From Cladosporium sp. IMV 00045 (Eukaryota; Ascomycota; Dothideomycetes; Cladosporiales; Cladosporiaceae), in assembly GCA_001931905.2 (NCBI GenBank), contig MSJI02000238.1:1-43691 (forward strand): DNA of 43,691 nt, in the 5' to 3' direction. The first letter of the stretch is position 1, and each line of letters opens with the position of its first letter. Under the pieces are notes generated by a model. That model was not told the DNA's origin and did not search any database. It saw only the letters and a list, made by a program, of their open reading frames with translations. Positions 1 to 10,391 of the stretch are shown here, piece by piece. Position numbers and translations under genes: made by a program.

Positions 1-2055
1 AGCCAATTGACTGTTGGCGAACCTGTGGTCGTATCTTCTGAGAAGGGTCAATGGGCTCTCGCGAATGGCTATGTGATCGCCACGTCAAAGCAACACATCA
101 CAGTAGCTGTCGACCGAAAGCTTGGAGATGCCAGGCAGAGACTCAGCAACTTTGACACCCAGGACAACCAAACCTTCAAAGGAGTCATGGACACCAGCCG
201 TCGGCCAATTGTCACCCATGGCGACTTATCTCCGCCCCTCTACAGAGTCGACAAGGACGAGTTCTCCAATGGCCTTGCTTTGATTCGCAACAAGCTGCTG
301 ACGCTGATGTCTTCTCATCCTATTCACGCCAAACTACGAAACCAAATCGTTTTTGACGCGCCGCCACAGTTTGCAAACTCGTCGAGCTTGCCAACACTGC
401 AGCCTTCGCAACTAGGACAGATGAACGACGATCAGCAGGCTGCTGTGAGCAAAGTACTGGCGGCGCAAGACTACGCTCTCATTCTCGGCATGCCAGGAAC
501 CGGCAAAACCACTACCATTGCTCACGTCATCAGAGCTCTTCTCACCGAGAAGAAGACCATTCTTCTGACGTCTTTCACGCACACCGCCGTCGACAATATT
601 CTCCTCAAGATTCGCGATGTCGCTCCGGAGGGTAGTATACTCCGCCTGGGAGTTCCGGCGAAAATCAACCCTGAAGTGCAGACGTTCTGCAAGCTTGCTG
701 CCACCCCAAGGCATTCTATTGACGAGATCGACGAAACATACATGGGTTGCTGCATCGTGGCAACCACTTGTATGGGAACAAATCATGCGCTCTTTCAACG
801 CCGTGCGTTTGATGTGTGCATCGTGGACGAAGCTTCACAGATCACGCTGCCGACTTCTCTGGGTCCTTTACTGCACGCGAGAAAATTTGTGCTCGTTGGC
901 GACCACTTTCAGCTCCCGCCATTGGTACAGAATCGAGATGCGCTTGAGGGCGGTCTGGACATTAGCTTGTTCAGACAGTTAAGCGAACGCTTCCCCGAAG
1001 CGGTCGCTACACTGGGTCGGCAGTACAGAATGTGCGAGGATATCATGAGCCTCTCAAATGAGCTTATCTACTCTGGCAAGTTGAAGTGCGGCAACGCATC
1101 GGTTGCCAACCGTCAATTGCAGGTGTCTAATCCATCTGGCCTGGAGAGTCTTCACCAGCAACAACAGACCTGCAATACGCCCAGTGCCTCCTGTTGGCTT
1201 GCTCGTCTCACGAGCCCGGAAAACAAAGTTGTCTTTGCCAACATCGATCAGATTGGTCCTACATCTTTCGAAACTCTGACATCTGGCAAGAATATCACCA
1301 ACGCGATTGAGGTAGCATTGACGGCTCAGACCGTCAGCTCTCTGCTTGCCTTAGGCGTACCGGGACGCGAGATCGGTGTCATCACTCTATACCGCTCACA
1401 GCTTGCGCTCCTAAGGCAGCTCTTCCGAACCGCAGGTATCAGCCCCGAAGTAGAGATTGATTCTGCCGACCGTTTCCAAGGTCGTGACAAAGAATGCATT
1501 ATTCTATCCATGGTCCGCTCCAACGAAGCTGGAATCGTCGGAGACTTGCTGAAAGACTGGCGAAGAGTCAACGTCGCTCTCACACGCGCCAGATCAAAAC
1601 TGGTCGTCTTTGGAAGCAGAAGGACCCTCAGAAACAATGACTTGCTGACCAAATTCCTGGCGCTTGTCGATGGGAAAGGATGGAGCATGGACTTGCCCAA
1701 GGGAGCAGACGAGATGCATGCCTTCGGCTTCGCATCGCAGCAGGCAGCTGCCGTGGCTATTGAAGCCGCGAGTACGAAAAAACCCTCGCCAGTCAAAATG
1801 CTGCCCCAGCCCTCGCCGAGCCCCAGTAAGAGGAACAGAGCAGACAGAAACGCAAACACACTGCAGGAGACGACTTCAGCGCGGAACAGAGGGCCCTCAA
1901 AGATCGGTACTGGGGGTATTAGGAAGCCAGGGAAGGTCATCACAGGCAACGCGGAAAAACCTGTGATGAAAGCAAAGCAGGCGAGGATGAGGCAGCAGAT
2001 CGCTGTGGATATCTTCGAGGATTTGACTGGAGAGGATTTTGATTTTGAAGGTTGA
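1..2055 (+). CDS. DNA2: DNA replication helicase/nuclease Dna2, C-terminal part (5' end outside window)
   Basis: The frame is open from the first base, so the gene starts upstream and only the C-terminal ~684 residues are visible. They form a superfamily 1B helicase core. Walker A (GMPGTGKTT) is encoded at about 487-513 and motif II (DEASQ) near 826-840. Motif III is VGDHFQLPP at ~895, followed by QYRM (~1021), ADRFQGRDKE (~1465) and NVALTRAR (~1570). The GMPGTGKTTTI form of Walker A and the whole motif set match Dna2, which cleaves 5' flaps in Okazaki-fragment maturation and resects double-strand breaks in the nucleus. The N-terminal Fe-S nuclease domain would lie outside the window. The last ~130 residues are a basic, Ser/Pro/Lys-rich tail without a recognised domain. 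No intron is needed in this part. A different SF1B helicase such as Upf1 or Sen1 is less likely because of the motif wording. Confidence 0.9.
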   Translation, partial: SQLTVGEPVVVSSEKGQWALANGYVIATSKQHITVAVDRKLGDARQRLSNFDTQDNQTFKGVMDTSRRPIVTHGDLSPPLYRVDKDEFSNGLALIRNKLLTLMSSHPIHAKLRNQIVFDAPPQFANSSSLPTLQPSQLGQMNDDQQAAVSKVLAAQDYALILGMPGTGKTTTIAHVIRALLTEKKTILLTSFTHTAVDNILLKIRDVAPEGSILRLGVPAKINPEVQTFCKLAATPRHSIDEIDETYMGCCIVATTCMGTNHALFQRRAFDVCIVDEASQITLPTSLGPLLHARKFVLVGDHFQLPPLVQNRDALEGGLDISLFRQLSERFPEAVATLGRQYRMCEDIMSLSNELIYSGKLKCGNASVANRQLQVSNPSGLESLHQQQQTCNTPSASCWLARLTSPENKVVFANIDQIGPTSFETLTSGKNITNAIEVALTAQTVSSLLALGVPGREIGVITLYRSQLALLRQLFRTAGISPEVEIDSADRFQGRDKECIILSMVRSNEAGIVGDLLKDWRRVNVALTRARSKLVVFGSRRTLRNNDLLTKFLALVDGKGWSMDLPKGADEMHAFGFASQQAAAVAIEAASTKKPSPVKMLPQPSPSPSKRNRADRNANTLQETTSARNRGPSKIGTGGIRKPGKVITGNAEKPVMKAKQARMRQQIAVDIFEDLTGEDFDFEG

Positions 2056-2461
2056 GATAGGTGTTGGTCATGCGAGTTTTGAAGACGGAAAAGATGGGAT
2101 GCATGGCGTTGAGCGGTTTGAGTACATCAACAGAGAATTTGATCACAGCGTGACTTATTGACCAAATTTTTGCCACTTGAATGTTATGCATCAATCTGAA
2201 TGTCTGTTTCTCTCTTTCCTCGCTAGGTAAGGTATGCTGTCAACTTGACCTACACAAGGCGACGGAGACAGTTCTGCTGCGTCTTGGCAGTGAAATCTTG
2301 CGCTAGCGAACCTTGCTGCACGTTTTCTAAATGACTCTGTTTAAGGATTATAGAAACCGCCAACGCCTGATATGTTACAGAATACTCGAGACTGGAGATA
2401 GAGTGCAGGTAATCTGGACTTTTGAATCAAAGTAGCACATCTGGAAAGGCCGCCTCGAGCC
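2056..2461. other. Intergenic, DNA2 to TRM11
   Basis: About 400 bases between two genes on the same strand. It must hold the DNA2 3' end and the TRM11 promoter. No open frame with coding character and no RNA gene was seen. Confidence 0.6.
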
Positions 2462-4141
2462 ATGGAGTATTTGATTCGCTTCGTGCAAATACACGAGACC
2501 TTTCGTCAACCCGAAGTCGAAGCCCTCGCCGAACTTTGCAACATTAAAATACGATGGATCTTCTACTCCGATGATGTAGGTTAGAGTCTTACTTGTCATT
2601 TGTGAATGGAGGGTTGTAACGATAGCAAAGGTTGGTAAACGCTCTTGCTCATCTCGACCCTTCATTCTCATCTTGTCGCCCTTGGCAGATGATCGTTAAT
2701 AACACCTGACAGACACCTTTCGCCATCATCGCATTCGATGAATCAGAAAACCCAACGCAAGCCGCCAGAGAGCTCGTCGCTCGTTCAATTCTCGTCCAGA
2801 AGATCTACGAGCTCTGGGGCAGTGGCGAGGACTTCGACATTCTGCACGCGGACATCAGACAACGAAGCGAGCACCTCTGGCCCGAATACCAAGGAGACAC
2901 ATTCCGCTTCGAATTCGACTCATTTCGAGGGACTCATTCGAACGACGAAAAATGGCAGATCGTCGAGTCGTTTGGCTACATGAAATTCACAGGTCGCATC
3001 GTCATGTCGAAACCAAAGAACCAATTCATCATCTTCGAAGACTACGAGCTTGACGCCCCCAAACCTCACTCCATCTACTTCGGCAGAGAAGTCGGCGAGG
3101 GCGGCCGGAAAGCCATGAACAAATACAATGTGAAGAAGAGACATTACATCGCCACCACCTCCATGGACGCCGAGCTGTCCCTAGTGACAGCCAACATGGC
3201 CCTCTCCGCACCCGGAACCCTGGCCTACGACCCCTTCATGGGCACCGGCTCATTCCCCGTGTCATGCGCTCACTTCGGCGCCGCCGTCTTCGGCAGCGAT
3301 CTCGACGGACGAAGCATCCGGGGCAAGAAAGGACGCAACGTCGCCAGCAATTTCCAGCAATACGGCACGTCCGACCTCTACCTCGGCGGCGTGACGGCGG
3401 ACCTCACGAACTCGCCCTTGGTCAGCGGACGCATCCTCGACGCCATCGTGTGCGACCCTCCCTACGGCGTCAGAGAAGGGCTGAAAGTCCTCGGCCACAC
3501 AAAGGAGCATCTGCAGCAGGAAGTCATTCTGTCCAACGGCGTGCCGGCACATCTGCAGAGCGACTACATCCCACCGAAGAAGCCTTACAGTTTCGTCCGC
3601 ATGCTTGATGACATTCTTGACTTTTCCGCGCTGAGGCTCGTCGACGGTGGGCGTTTGTGCATGTGGATGCCCGTCGCAGGTGCCAAAGAGGATCCCGAAG
3701 GCGATTCCGAAGAAACAGCGCAGCAGCAAGAGGGAGAGGAAGAGCCCGAGGCGGAAGAATACGCCATCCCGCAGCATCCGGCTCTGGCGCTCGTGGCGGA
3801 GAGTAAACAGCATTTCAACAAATGTGAGTGAACGGAAAACCCACCCCTGGTCATCGTAATATTTACTGAAAACACGAACAGGGTCCCGTCGTCTCCTCAC
3901 CTACCGACGTATTCACGACACAGAGATCCCAGCCGATGCTCTGGCGGCGTATGGAGTGCAACGGCTCGAATTGCAAGCGGCTTCTCATGTTGGTAGCACG
4001 ACTACGGCGAATGACTTGAATGATTTCAGAAAGAAGGTGAGCCGCATTTCTTAGGCTTCCTCGCATTGTTTAGCCGAGGTGACTTTGCTGACTTTTGATC
4101 CGTTCCTCTTGCAGTACTTCGAAGGCTTCAGAAACTCTTGA
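2462..4141 (+). CDS. TRM11: tRNA (guanine10-N2)-methyltransferase catalytic subunit Trm11 (4 exons)
   Basis: I join exons 2462-2575, 2713-3823, 3882-4036 and 4115-4141 to give 468 residues. All three introns (137, 58 and 78 nt) are GT-AG and the frame is kept throughout. The start is the ATG at 2462: it opens MEYLIRFVQIHETFRQPE, which reads like the Trm11 N-terminus, and exon 1 joins in frame to TPFAIIAFDES. The SAM-binding motif DPFMGTGSFPV lies at about residue 211-221 and the catalytic DPPYG (NPPY-type) motif at about 287. With Trm112, Trm11 methylates G10 of tRNAs to m2G in the cytosol. An acidic low-complexity insert (about residues 365-390) sits before the last conserved block and is probably a loop. 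The length fits the family (~430-470 aa). Confidence 0.93.
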
Positions 4142-4650
4142 GCACCGGCATGGACCAGCCCGCTTTCTGAAAAATGCCGCTTATGGGAGCTCCCTTTTCA
4201 GTTTCTTGAGACTTTCGAAAAGATGGCGCAATGACTTCTGAGCCGAGAACACGACAATGCAGGCCCCGAGCGATCACTTCTGTCGTACGCACGTACGGGG
4301 AACGGGACGCCGCCTGCAAACGAAGCCAGGGCGTTTGTACGTTAGCAACAAAATGGGTGCTTTCAACGAAGCTCAAGTGGCAAGACCGTACATGCAATGA
4401 TAGTTACCCTGCCCAATGTTTTGACGAAGGAGAGCTGTCTGCAGCGTGACTTTGCAGAGACGGAGAAGAGAAAACCAAATATATTCACAATTCCCCAAAT
4501 TCCCAACGGCAGGCCATGCCCACGGACCAAATTCCTCTTCTGAAAAAGAACGCCCGAAAATGTAACAAAAGTCGCAGTGGTATCGTAACATAGCGTATCA
4601 TCATAAAAAACCACCTCACGAACCCCCGACTCCAAAAAACCGCAATCAAA
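4142..4650. other. Convergent intergenic region, TRM11 / Zn2Cys6 regulator
   Basis: TRM11 ends rightward and the regulator ends leftward, so this ~500-base stretch holds two 3' ends. I see no coding signal or RNA gene. Confidence 0.6.
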
Positions 4651-7389
4651 TCAACCCCTCCCCCCCTCCCCTCCCGCAGCCCCCATCTGCTCCAAACTCC
4701 CATCCCCCTGCTCGAGCAAAATCGCCTGATTCCAATCCCCAAGGCCCTCCATCATTTGGTTCCAGTCGACGTCGCTCATGGTCATGATATCCACGCCGGG
4801 CCCGCCGCCGGGCGTGAGACCTGTGCCGCTTGGTAGGTTGCTGGTGTCGTTCAGGTTGGCGGCTGAGTCCCATGTTTGATGGGGCTGGATGAAGGACTGC
4901 TGCTGGGGTTGGGTTGGGAAGGATGTGGTGGTGTAGGAGGGCATGTCGAAGTTGCTGGTGAAGGATGCGTCGGTGGGGCTGAAGAAGGGTTGGTGCGTGG
5001 GGTTTGTTGGGTAGGAGGGTTGGGAGGTGGGGTTTTGGCGATGCTGCTGATGCTGGTGTTGGTGTTGATTCAGGTCTTGCTGGTTCGGAGGGGAGTAGGC
5101 TGTGTTGGAAGTGTGGGAGGAGTTCTGCTGTGAGCTTGGGGTGTGTTGCCCGCCTGCGCCGCTGCCGTCGGGGCTGGTGTCCATGTCTGCGTTTAAATTG
5201 GCAGGGCTGCGGAAGGTGTTTGAGTCGTTGAGGGTGTGTAGTGAGCCGGGTGTGCGTTGTTCGCGGGTCGTGACGTCGAATTGTATTGGGTCGCTTGGTA
5301 GGAAGTTGAAGGATGGGTCTGACGAGTCTTGGTTGTATGGATCTGAAGTGCCAGACATTACTGGGATGCTGGGCACGTTTTGGGCGTCGGGCTGATTGTA
5401 CACCGCTAAGCCTTGATCGCCGTATGCAGGTGGTCGTCGTTGATGTGTGTTATTGATCTCTGACATACCAAGGTGGGTAGACGGGCAGGCTGGTGATCTA
5501 TTTGCCGTGGTCGACTGCTTCATCTGAGAACGAAGAGCGCGCGTGTCTTCCAGTCCTGCCCCTTCCAGATCAACGTCCAGTTGCACCAAGAATGATTCCG
5601 TCAGAGGGTTTTTGCGCTTGAGGGCATGCATAGCCGAGAGGAGGAATTGCAATGAGGTTCGAATTTGGTTATCCTTTGGCCGTGATTTCAAATACTGAAC
5701 AAAGACTCTTGCCGCCACGTACAAACAAAAGGAGATGAAGGGATTCATAGAGGCGAGATCGAGATGGCTGATAGTCCGCATGATGCCTGCAATCTCCGCG
5801 GCGGCGGTGATACAACGCACCTTGCTCTCCGCCGCGATCCTCGCAGGCATGCGATTCCTCTCCGCCTTGAAGATCGCGGCTTGGTGCAGGCAGATGGCAG
5901 AGGTGTGGATGTTCATGTTCATGAATATGATGTTTGGATCGTTCAGACCGTGCGGGAGACGAAGTGAATCAGGCAGTGCGAGTGCGGTATGCAGCAATAC
6001 GTTGTCCATCTGGTTATGTCTCTTCCAGAACTCACCGTTGATGTCGTCGTCGTTATCGTTCGGTCCGGGACGATGGAGGTGGGTCAGGTTGCGGCCGAAC
6101 AAAGCAGCCAACAGAACAACAGAGCCGAAACTCGAGATCTTTTGAGCTCCTGAAGGCTCCAGAGCATCCTCGAGCGATACACTTCTTTGAGGCTTGCTCG
6201 TCTCGTAAGGCTTTTCATCAGCAGGAAGGCAAGTCAAAATATCTCTCTCTTCGATAACCATCGGCCAACCAGTGCCAATGCTCGAGTACCGATCAACACA
6301 GAAACTCATCCAGAACGTCCGCCGCCTCTCCTCTCGTTCCGTCCAGTCTCTCGGAGGCGGCAGACACTGTTTGACGTCCAAACCCTGGCCATCCAGGCGA
6401 TGCAGACCCATCATCTGCGTCATTCTACAAGCCCGACCAGCGGACATCCAGGCGCGCGGAAAGAACATCATCTTGAACTCATACGAGGCGAGGAGGACCC
6501 AGGTCTGCGCGTGCGCGATGGTGATCATGCCCTCGCCGTGGCCGCGCATCTCGTCTTGCTGTATGTACTTGCGCGCTCTCTGGTAGAAGTGTTCTTGCAA
6601 TCCCTCGTACTTGTCCGTCACCGCCGCCGCGTTCGCCCACATGGCATATCGCAGGCAGATGGGTGGTCGGGCGTGGGGCGCCAGATGCATGGCAGCGTAG
6701 TACCTAGGCCGGTGAATCATAGGACCAGAAGGATGGATCTTTTCGAAGAAAGCTTGCGTGAGTTCATCGATGGCGTCTTGAGGCGGGAGAGGCTCGTCCA
6801 AACCCAGTCCGATCATCTCCCAAGGAAATTCTTCTTCCTGTGCCATATTGACATCTCCATTCTGCGCTTGATTGAACGTCCCTTGCGAGAGCACCGCCTG
6901 AGCAGAACCACCATTCGAGCCCACTCCAACATTTCCACCAACGTCCAGCACTGGCGCATTATTATGATGCGCCACACCTCCAGCACTACCAGTCCTCTTA
7001 TCCCTACCATTCGACACCTCCCTCTCCACAACAGGCTCATCCTGCCCCTTCAACAACGTCTCCACCTGCGCCAACCTCGCCTCCAGCGCCTTGACATAAC
7101 CCCTCTTAGGCCCGCTCTTGCGCCTGACCTCATCGTACGAGCAATCGTGCTGCAAGCGGTTGCAAGTGCCGCAGGAGGGTTTGACACCGTCGCATTTGAG
7201 CTTGCGCCGCCGACACAGCACGCAGGCGATGCGTTTCGGTTTGGGGATTTGGCTGTTGTCTTCTTGTTGTTGTGCGGCGGGTTGGGCGGAGGAGGCGGCG
7301 GCGTTGTTTGTCAGCTTGTTCGTGCTGGGCTGGCGTGAGAGGTCGTTGAAGTAGTCTTCGTCGGGCGAGGAGTCGGGCGATTGCGCCAT
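4651..7389 (-). CDS. Zn(II)2Cys6 fungal-specific transcription factor
   Basis: One uninterrupted 912-residue frame, starting from the ATG at 7389. The binuclear zinc cluster is CX2CX6CX6CX2CX6C at residues 56-83 (C56, C59, C66, C73, C76, C83). A linker and a short coiled coil (KALEARLAQVETLLK) at about 100-114 follow, typical of dimerising Gal4-type factors. Residues ~210-480 match the fungal-specific transcription factor domain, with the middle-homology signatures FFEKIHPSGPMIHRPRYY, LRYAMWANAA and RRRTFWMSFCVDRYSS. The last ~270 residues are rich in Gln, Asn, Ser, Thr, Pro and His, a likely activation region. It should be a nuclear regulator of a metabolic or stress regulon. I cannot assign the target pathway from sequence, and the neighbours (TRM11, mitochondrial L2) give no hint. 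Confidence 0.92.
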   Translation of the reverse strand: MAQSPDSSPDEDYFNDLSRQPSTNKLTNNAAASSAQPAAQQQEDNSQIPKPKRIACVLCRRRKLKCDGVKPSCGTCNRLQHDCSYDEVRRKSGPKRGYVKALEARLAQVETLLKGQDEPVVEREVSNGRDKRTGSAGGVAHHNNAPVLDVGGNVGVGSNGGSAQAVLSQGTFNQAQNGDVNMAQEEEFPWEMIGLGLDEPLPPQDAIDELTQAFFEKIHPSGPMIHRPRYYAAMHLAPHARPPICLRYAMWANAAAVTDKYEGLQEHFYQRARKYIQQDEMRGHGEGMITIAHAQTWVLLASYEFKMMFFPRAWMSAGRACRMTQMMGLHRLDGQGLDVKQCLPPPRDWTEREERRRTFWMSFCVDRYSSIGTGWPMVIEERDILTCLPADEKPYETSKPQRSVSLEDALEPSGAQKISSFGSVVLLAALFGRNLTHLHRPGPNDNDDDINGEFWKRHNQMDNVLLHTALALPDSLRLPHGLNDPNIIFMNMNIHTSAICLHQAAIFKAERNRMPARIAAESKVRCITAAAEIAGIMRTISHLDLASMNPFISFCLYVAARVFVQYLKSRPKDNQIRTSLQFLLSAMHALKRKNPLTESFLVQLDVDLEGAGLEDTRALRSQMKQSTTANRSPACPSTHLGMSEINNTHQRRPPAYGDQGLAVYNQPDAQNVPSIPVMSGTSDPYNQDSSDPSFNFLPSDPIQFDVTTREQRTPGSLHTLNDSNTFRSPANLNADMDTSPDGSGAGGQHTPSSQQNSSHTSNTAYSPPNQQDLNQHQHQHQQHRQNPTSQPSYPTNPTHQPFFSPTDASFTSNFDMPSYTTTSFPTQPQQQSFIQPHQTWDSAANLNDTSNLPSGTGLTPGGGPGVDIMTMSDVDWNQMMEGLGDWNQAILLEQGDGSLEQMGAAGGEGGRG

Positions 7390-8128
7390 GGTTGCTTGCG
7401 CATTCGGAGTAGATCGATCTTGATGATTTTCACAGTATTCTTCTCACGTTCTCCCCCTTGAGAAAGGGCCACATGTGATCTATAGAGCTGACACAGCAAC
7501 CTTGAAGGATGAGGGATCTCGTACGTGAGAGGGGCGGTTAGGCGAGATTGAGTTTGGCGCTGCGATCGTTCTTTATTTAGCGTGCGGGAAGGATGCCCAA
7601 CGAGTGACTTGTATATACACAATAATAAGAGTGCTTGAGAGTTTGAACGGGAAAGTGTCAGCAAGTGTATGCGTTATTACAAGTACTCTGCTGGTTAGTG
7701 ATGGCTCTTTACTTGGTGTCGCGTTCGCATCCCGCCAGCCAGCTGTGAGGATCTGCAGATGGGGCATCATCGAATTGGATGGCGCGAGGCGGCTTACGTG
7801 ATTTTAGCTTAACGTTCAAAGCCGGTCGATCGTCGAAACAAGCGTTCTGAAGATTATGCATGTTAAATCAATCCTCAGGAGGTGCTGATACTACCCTTTC
7901 TTTTGCAATTTAATGATCGTGCGCCAAATACGATAGGGAGTAACGAGACACAATATATGCATGTCTCCAATCCTCGAACTGGGGTGCAGTCTTTGAAATG
8001 AACGCTTTTGAGAAAAAACGTATTTGTACATCTAGGTATATCTTGGTAATACACATCATAAGATGCAGGGATAATGTACAAAAGTGCAGAGGTAAAGATA
8101 AGAGCGCCACAACGGATGAGTACCGCGA
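7390..8128. other. Intergenic, upstream of the Zn2Cys6 regulator and downstream of mitochondrial L2
   Basis: About 740 bases containing the regulator's promoter (its leader reads leftward from 7389) and the L2 3' end. Only short frames with no family resemblance are present. Confidence 0.55.
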
Positions 8129-9306
8129 TTAGTTGGTGCTCCTCCTCTTGCCGTGGTTGCGAGGCCTCTCCTTGACGACGTGCTTGTTGGGGTTGCGCTT
8201 TTGGCGCGTCTTGAAACCACCCTTGGCCTGAAGAATATGATTGTTAGCATTTTGATTGACATGCGAGAGTGAGTCTCGAGACTTACCGGTGTTCCCCAAA
8301 TGGACACAGGGTGGACGTTACCCTTACTCTTACCTCTACCACCACCGTGGGCGTGGTCTGCTGCGTTCATGGCCAGACCACGAACCGTTGGTCGGATGTT
8401 CAGGTGTCTGCTGCGACCAGCCTTGCCGAGCTGTCTGAAATGCCAGAAAGGGTTGCTGGCAGTACCGATAGTGCCGCAAGCCTCTGCGCTGACCCTGCGA
8501 ATCTCGCCACTCTGCAACCGGACAGTGACGTCTCTGACCTTGCCGCCGAACTCGTTCTTCGCGATAACAGTGGCATGCGTGCCAGCGCTGCGGCAGAACA
8601 CCGCACCCTTGTTGGTTGTGCTCCCGACGCAGTACACTGATGTTCCGAGCGGCACCATCTTCATCGGCAAGCAGTTGCCGCGGAAAGCAGTCTTCGCAGC
8701 CAGCATACCAGGATCCACCACGCCACCCATGCTGGCCAGCAGCTCACGAGGGATACCGGAGCGGAAAGACTCGACGGTCTCGCCGGCGCGCATACCCTCG
8801 GCGGCAATGATGTAGCTCTTCCTCTTGGTCTCGAGGTTCTCAACCAGAGCCAGATGGGCGGAGCGGTTGGGGTCGTATTCGATGCGTTCCACCATGTGCT
8901 TGCCAGGCTCGCTGCGCTGGAAGTCCACCGTTCTGATTCTCCTCCTCGCACCACCACCTCTATGCCTCATGACGACACGTCCAGTGTTGTTGCGACCACC
9001 TTTGCCATGACCGACTTTTGCGAAAGTGAGTTTGGCGTAAGGCTTGCCCTTCCACAGATGGTCGTTGACAACGCGCTTCAAGTGGCGGACACCGGGCGTC
9101 CTGGGCTTGTACGTCTGCAGATTCAGCATTCCAGATCGTCTGCGGGTGGGAGGTGGAGAGTTTGTGGTGATGGATGTGGCGGTGGCATCTTTGGTTGCGC
9201 TGGTGGCCTTCAAAGGCTGTGCCTGTCGGGAGACGTTTCTGCTGGTCGCGGAGGAGAGGAGACTGCGGTAGGCGGTGCAGACGGGTCGTATCCGGGGTTG
9301 CAGCAT
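8129..9306 (-). CDS. RML2: Mitochondrial large-subunit ribosomal protein uL2m (2 exons)
   Basis: The coding exons are 9306-8287 and 8227-8129, joined across a 59-nt intron (8228-8286, donor GTAAGT) to give 372 residues. I chose the ATG at 9306 over one 29 codons upstream because the protein then begins MLQPRIRPVCTAYRSLLSS, an Arg/Ser-rich, acid-free mitochondrial targeting sequence. The L2 fold follows: YKPRTPGVRHLKRVV, GRNNTGRVVMRHRGGGARR and, near the C-terminus, MNAADHAHGGGRGKSKG. That last segment corresponds to the conserved His-containing loop of L2 at the peptidyl-transferase centre. Exon 2 supplies the Lys/Arg-rich rRNA-binding tail (AKGGFKTRQKRNPNKHVVK). The protein acts in the mitochondrial matrix. 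It is transcribed divergently from the cyclin gene. Confidence 0.93.
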
Positions 9307-10391
9307 GGTCGCGGGAATGTGTGCGAGAGCCGCGACGGTCTCTACGTGATGAGATGGGTGGTGGTGGCTACTCGATTGCTCTTCCGACTCCACTGCCTGA
9401 GAGGGTGTCCAATGCAGGAGGTCCGATTCAAAAATCCACGCCTAACTTACCGCATTGGGAGAGCTGCGAATTGAGTGCCTGAGGTTGCCAAGGCTTCACA
9501 GGCGTCACACGGAGTCACGGGAATTCGTTTCGCGAGTTGCGCCTGGCAACCAAACACAAACTTACTTTTGGTAGACTGAAGGCTCGCAAAGGCCCGACGT
9601 GGCGGTTTCGTATGAGCGATGGAGAGGCAGTCGTTGCCTTGTATTGACTCCAGTAGCGATTGCATGTTGTAAACATTGATGCCTATACGTGATTTTGCAG
9701 CTAAGATACAATCACCACCTCCAATCTCGCCCTCGCACGTTTCACCCGCCAGATCGCGTTGGACGACGACGTTTTTCCCAGCCTCCTCGTAAATCGCCTG
9801 CATGCACAGATACACAGACCATCATAGCGAACCGGCTTCCCGCTCATTCCCGCCCGCCTACCCGCTGCTGGGTTGAGCGGGTGTTTTGCCTGAGAAACAA
9901 ACGTCAGCGAGAGACGCGAGCGCGCTTGCCAAGCCGTCCGACCTCTGTCAAAACGCCAGCCAGCTCTCCATACACCTCACAACAACCAAGGTCAGCAGCA
10001 CCACCCAAACACCACCCTCTCACGCCGCGAAACAGGTCCCGTCACGACCTCTAATACCCGACCTCACTCTCGTCTTCGTCAGCACGGCCTGCGATTCTTA
10101 CGCGCCGTATCTTCTCCTCCCGGCATCCCTCCATCCAGCCTCCCAGCACGTGTCTGTTGATGTTGATATCGACTCTCCATCGCGCCCATACTCCCCAAAA
10201 CACCTCGAGCCGGGCTCGTCATCTCAGCTGAACAGCTGTCCATCATTCCGCCAGCTTCAGTGAGTCGCCAACTGCCTGTCAATGGCGCGATTTGGCCCAT
10301 CAAAACACAGCTGATCCGAGCTTTCACCAGACAAAAACAAGCTCCCATATACCCTCAGCCATCGCATACCGGCGAGCCCATCACATACACA
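9307..10391. promoter_or_regulatory. Shared divergent promoter region, mitochondrial L2 / cyclin B
   Basis: These 1.1 kb separate two start codons that point away from each other, so both promoters and 5' leaders must lie here. The right half (about 9800-10390) is C-rich on the plus strand with short CA/CCA runs, as in long fungal 5' leaders. Frames in it (for example 9689-10054) lack family resemblance and are not called as genes. Confidence 0.6.

Noticed and set aside
6187..7338. 383-codon open frame on the plus strand inside the Zn2Cys6 regulator
   Set aside because: It overlaps the conserved zinc cluster and regulatory domain in antisense; the product is Arg/His-rich composition noise.
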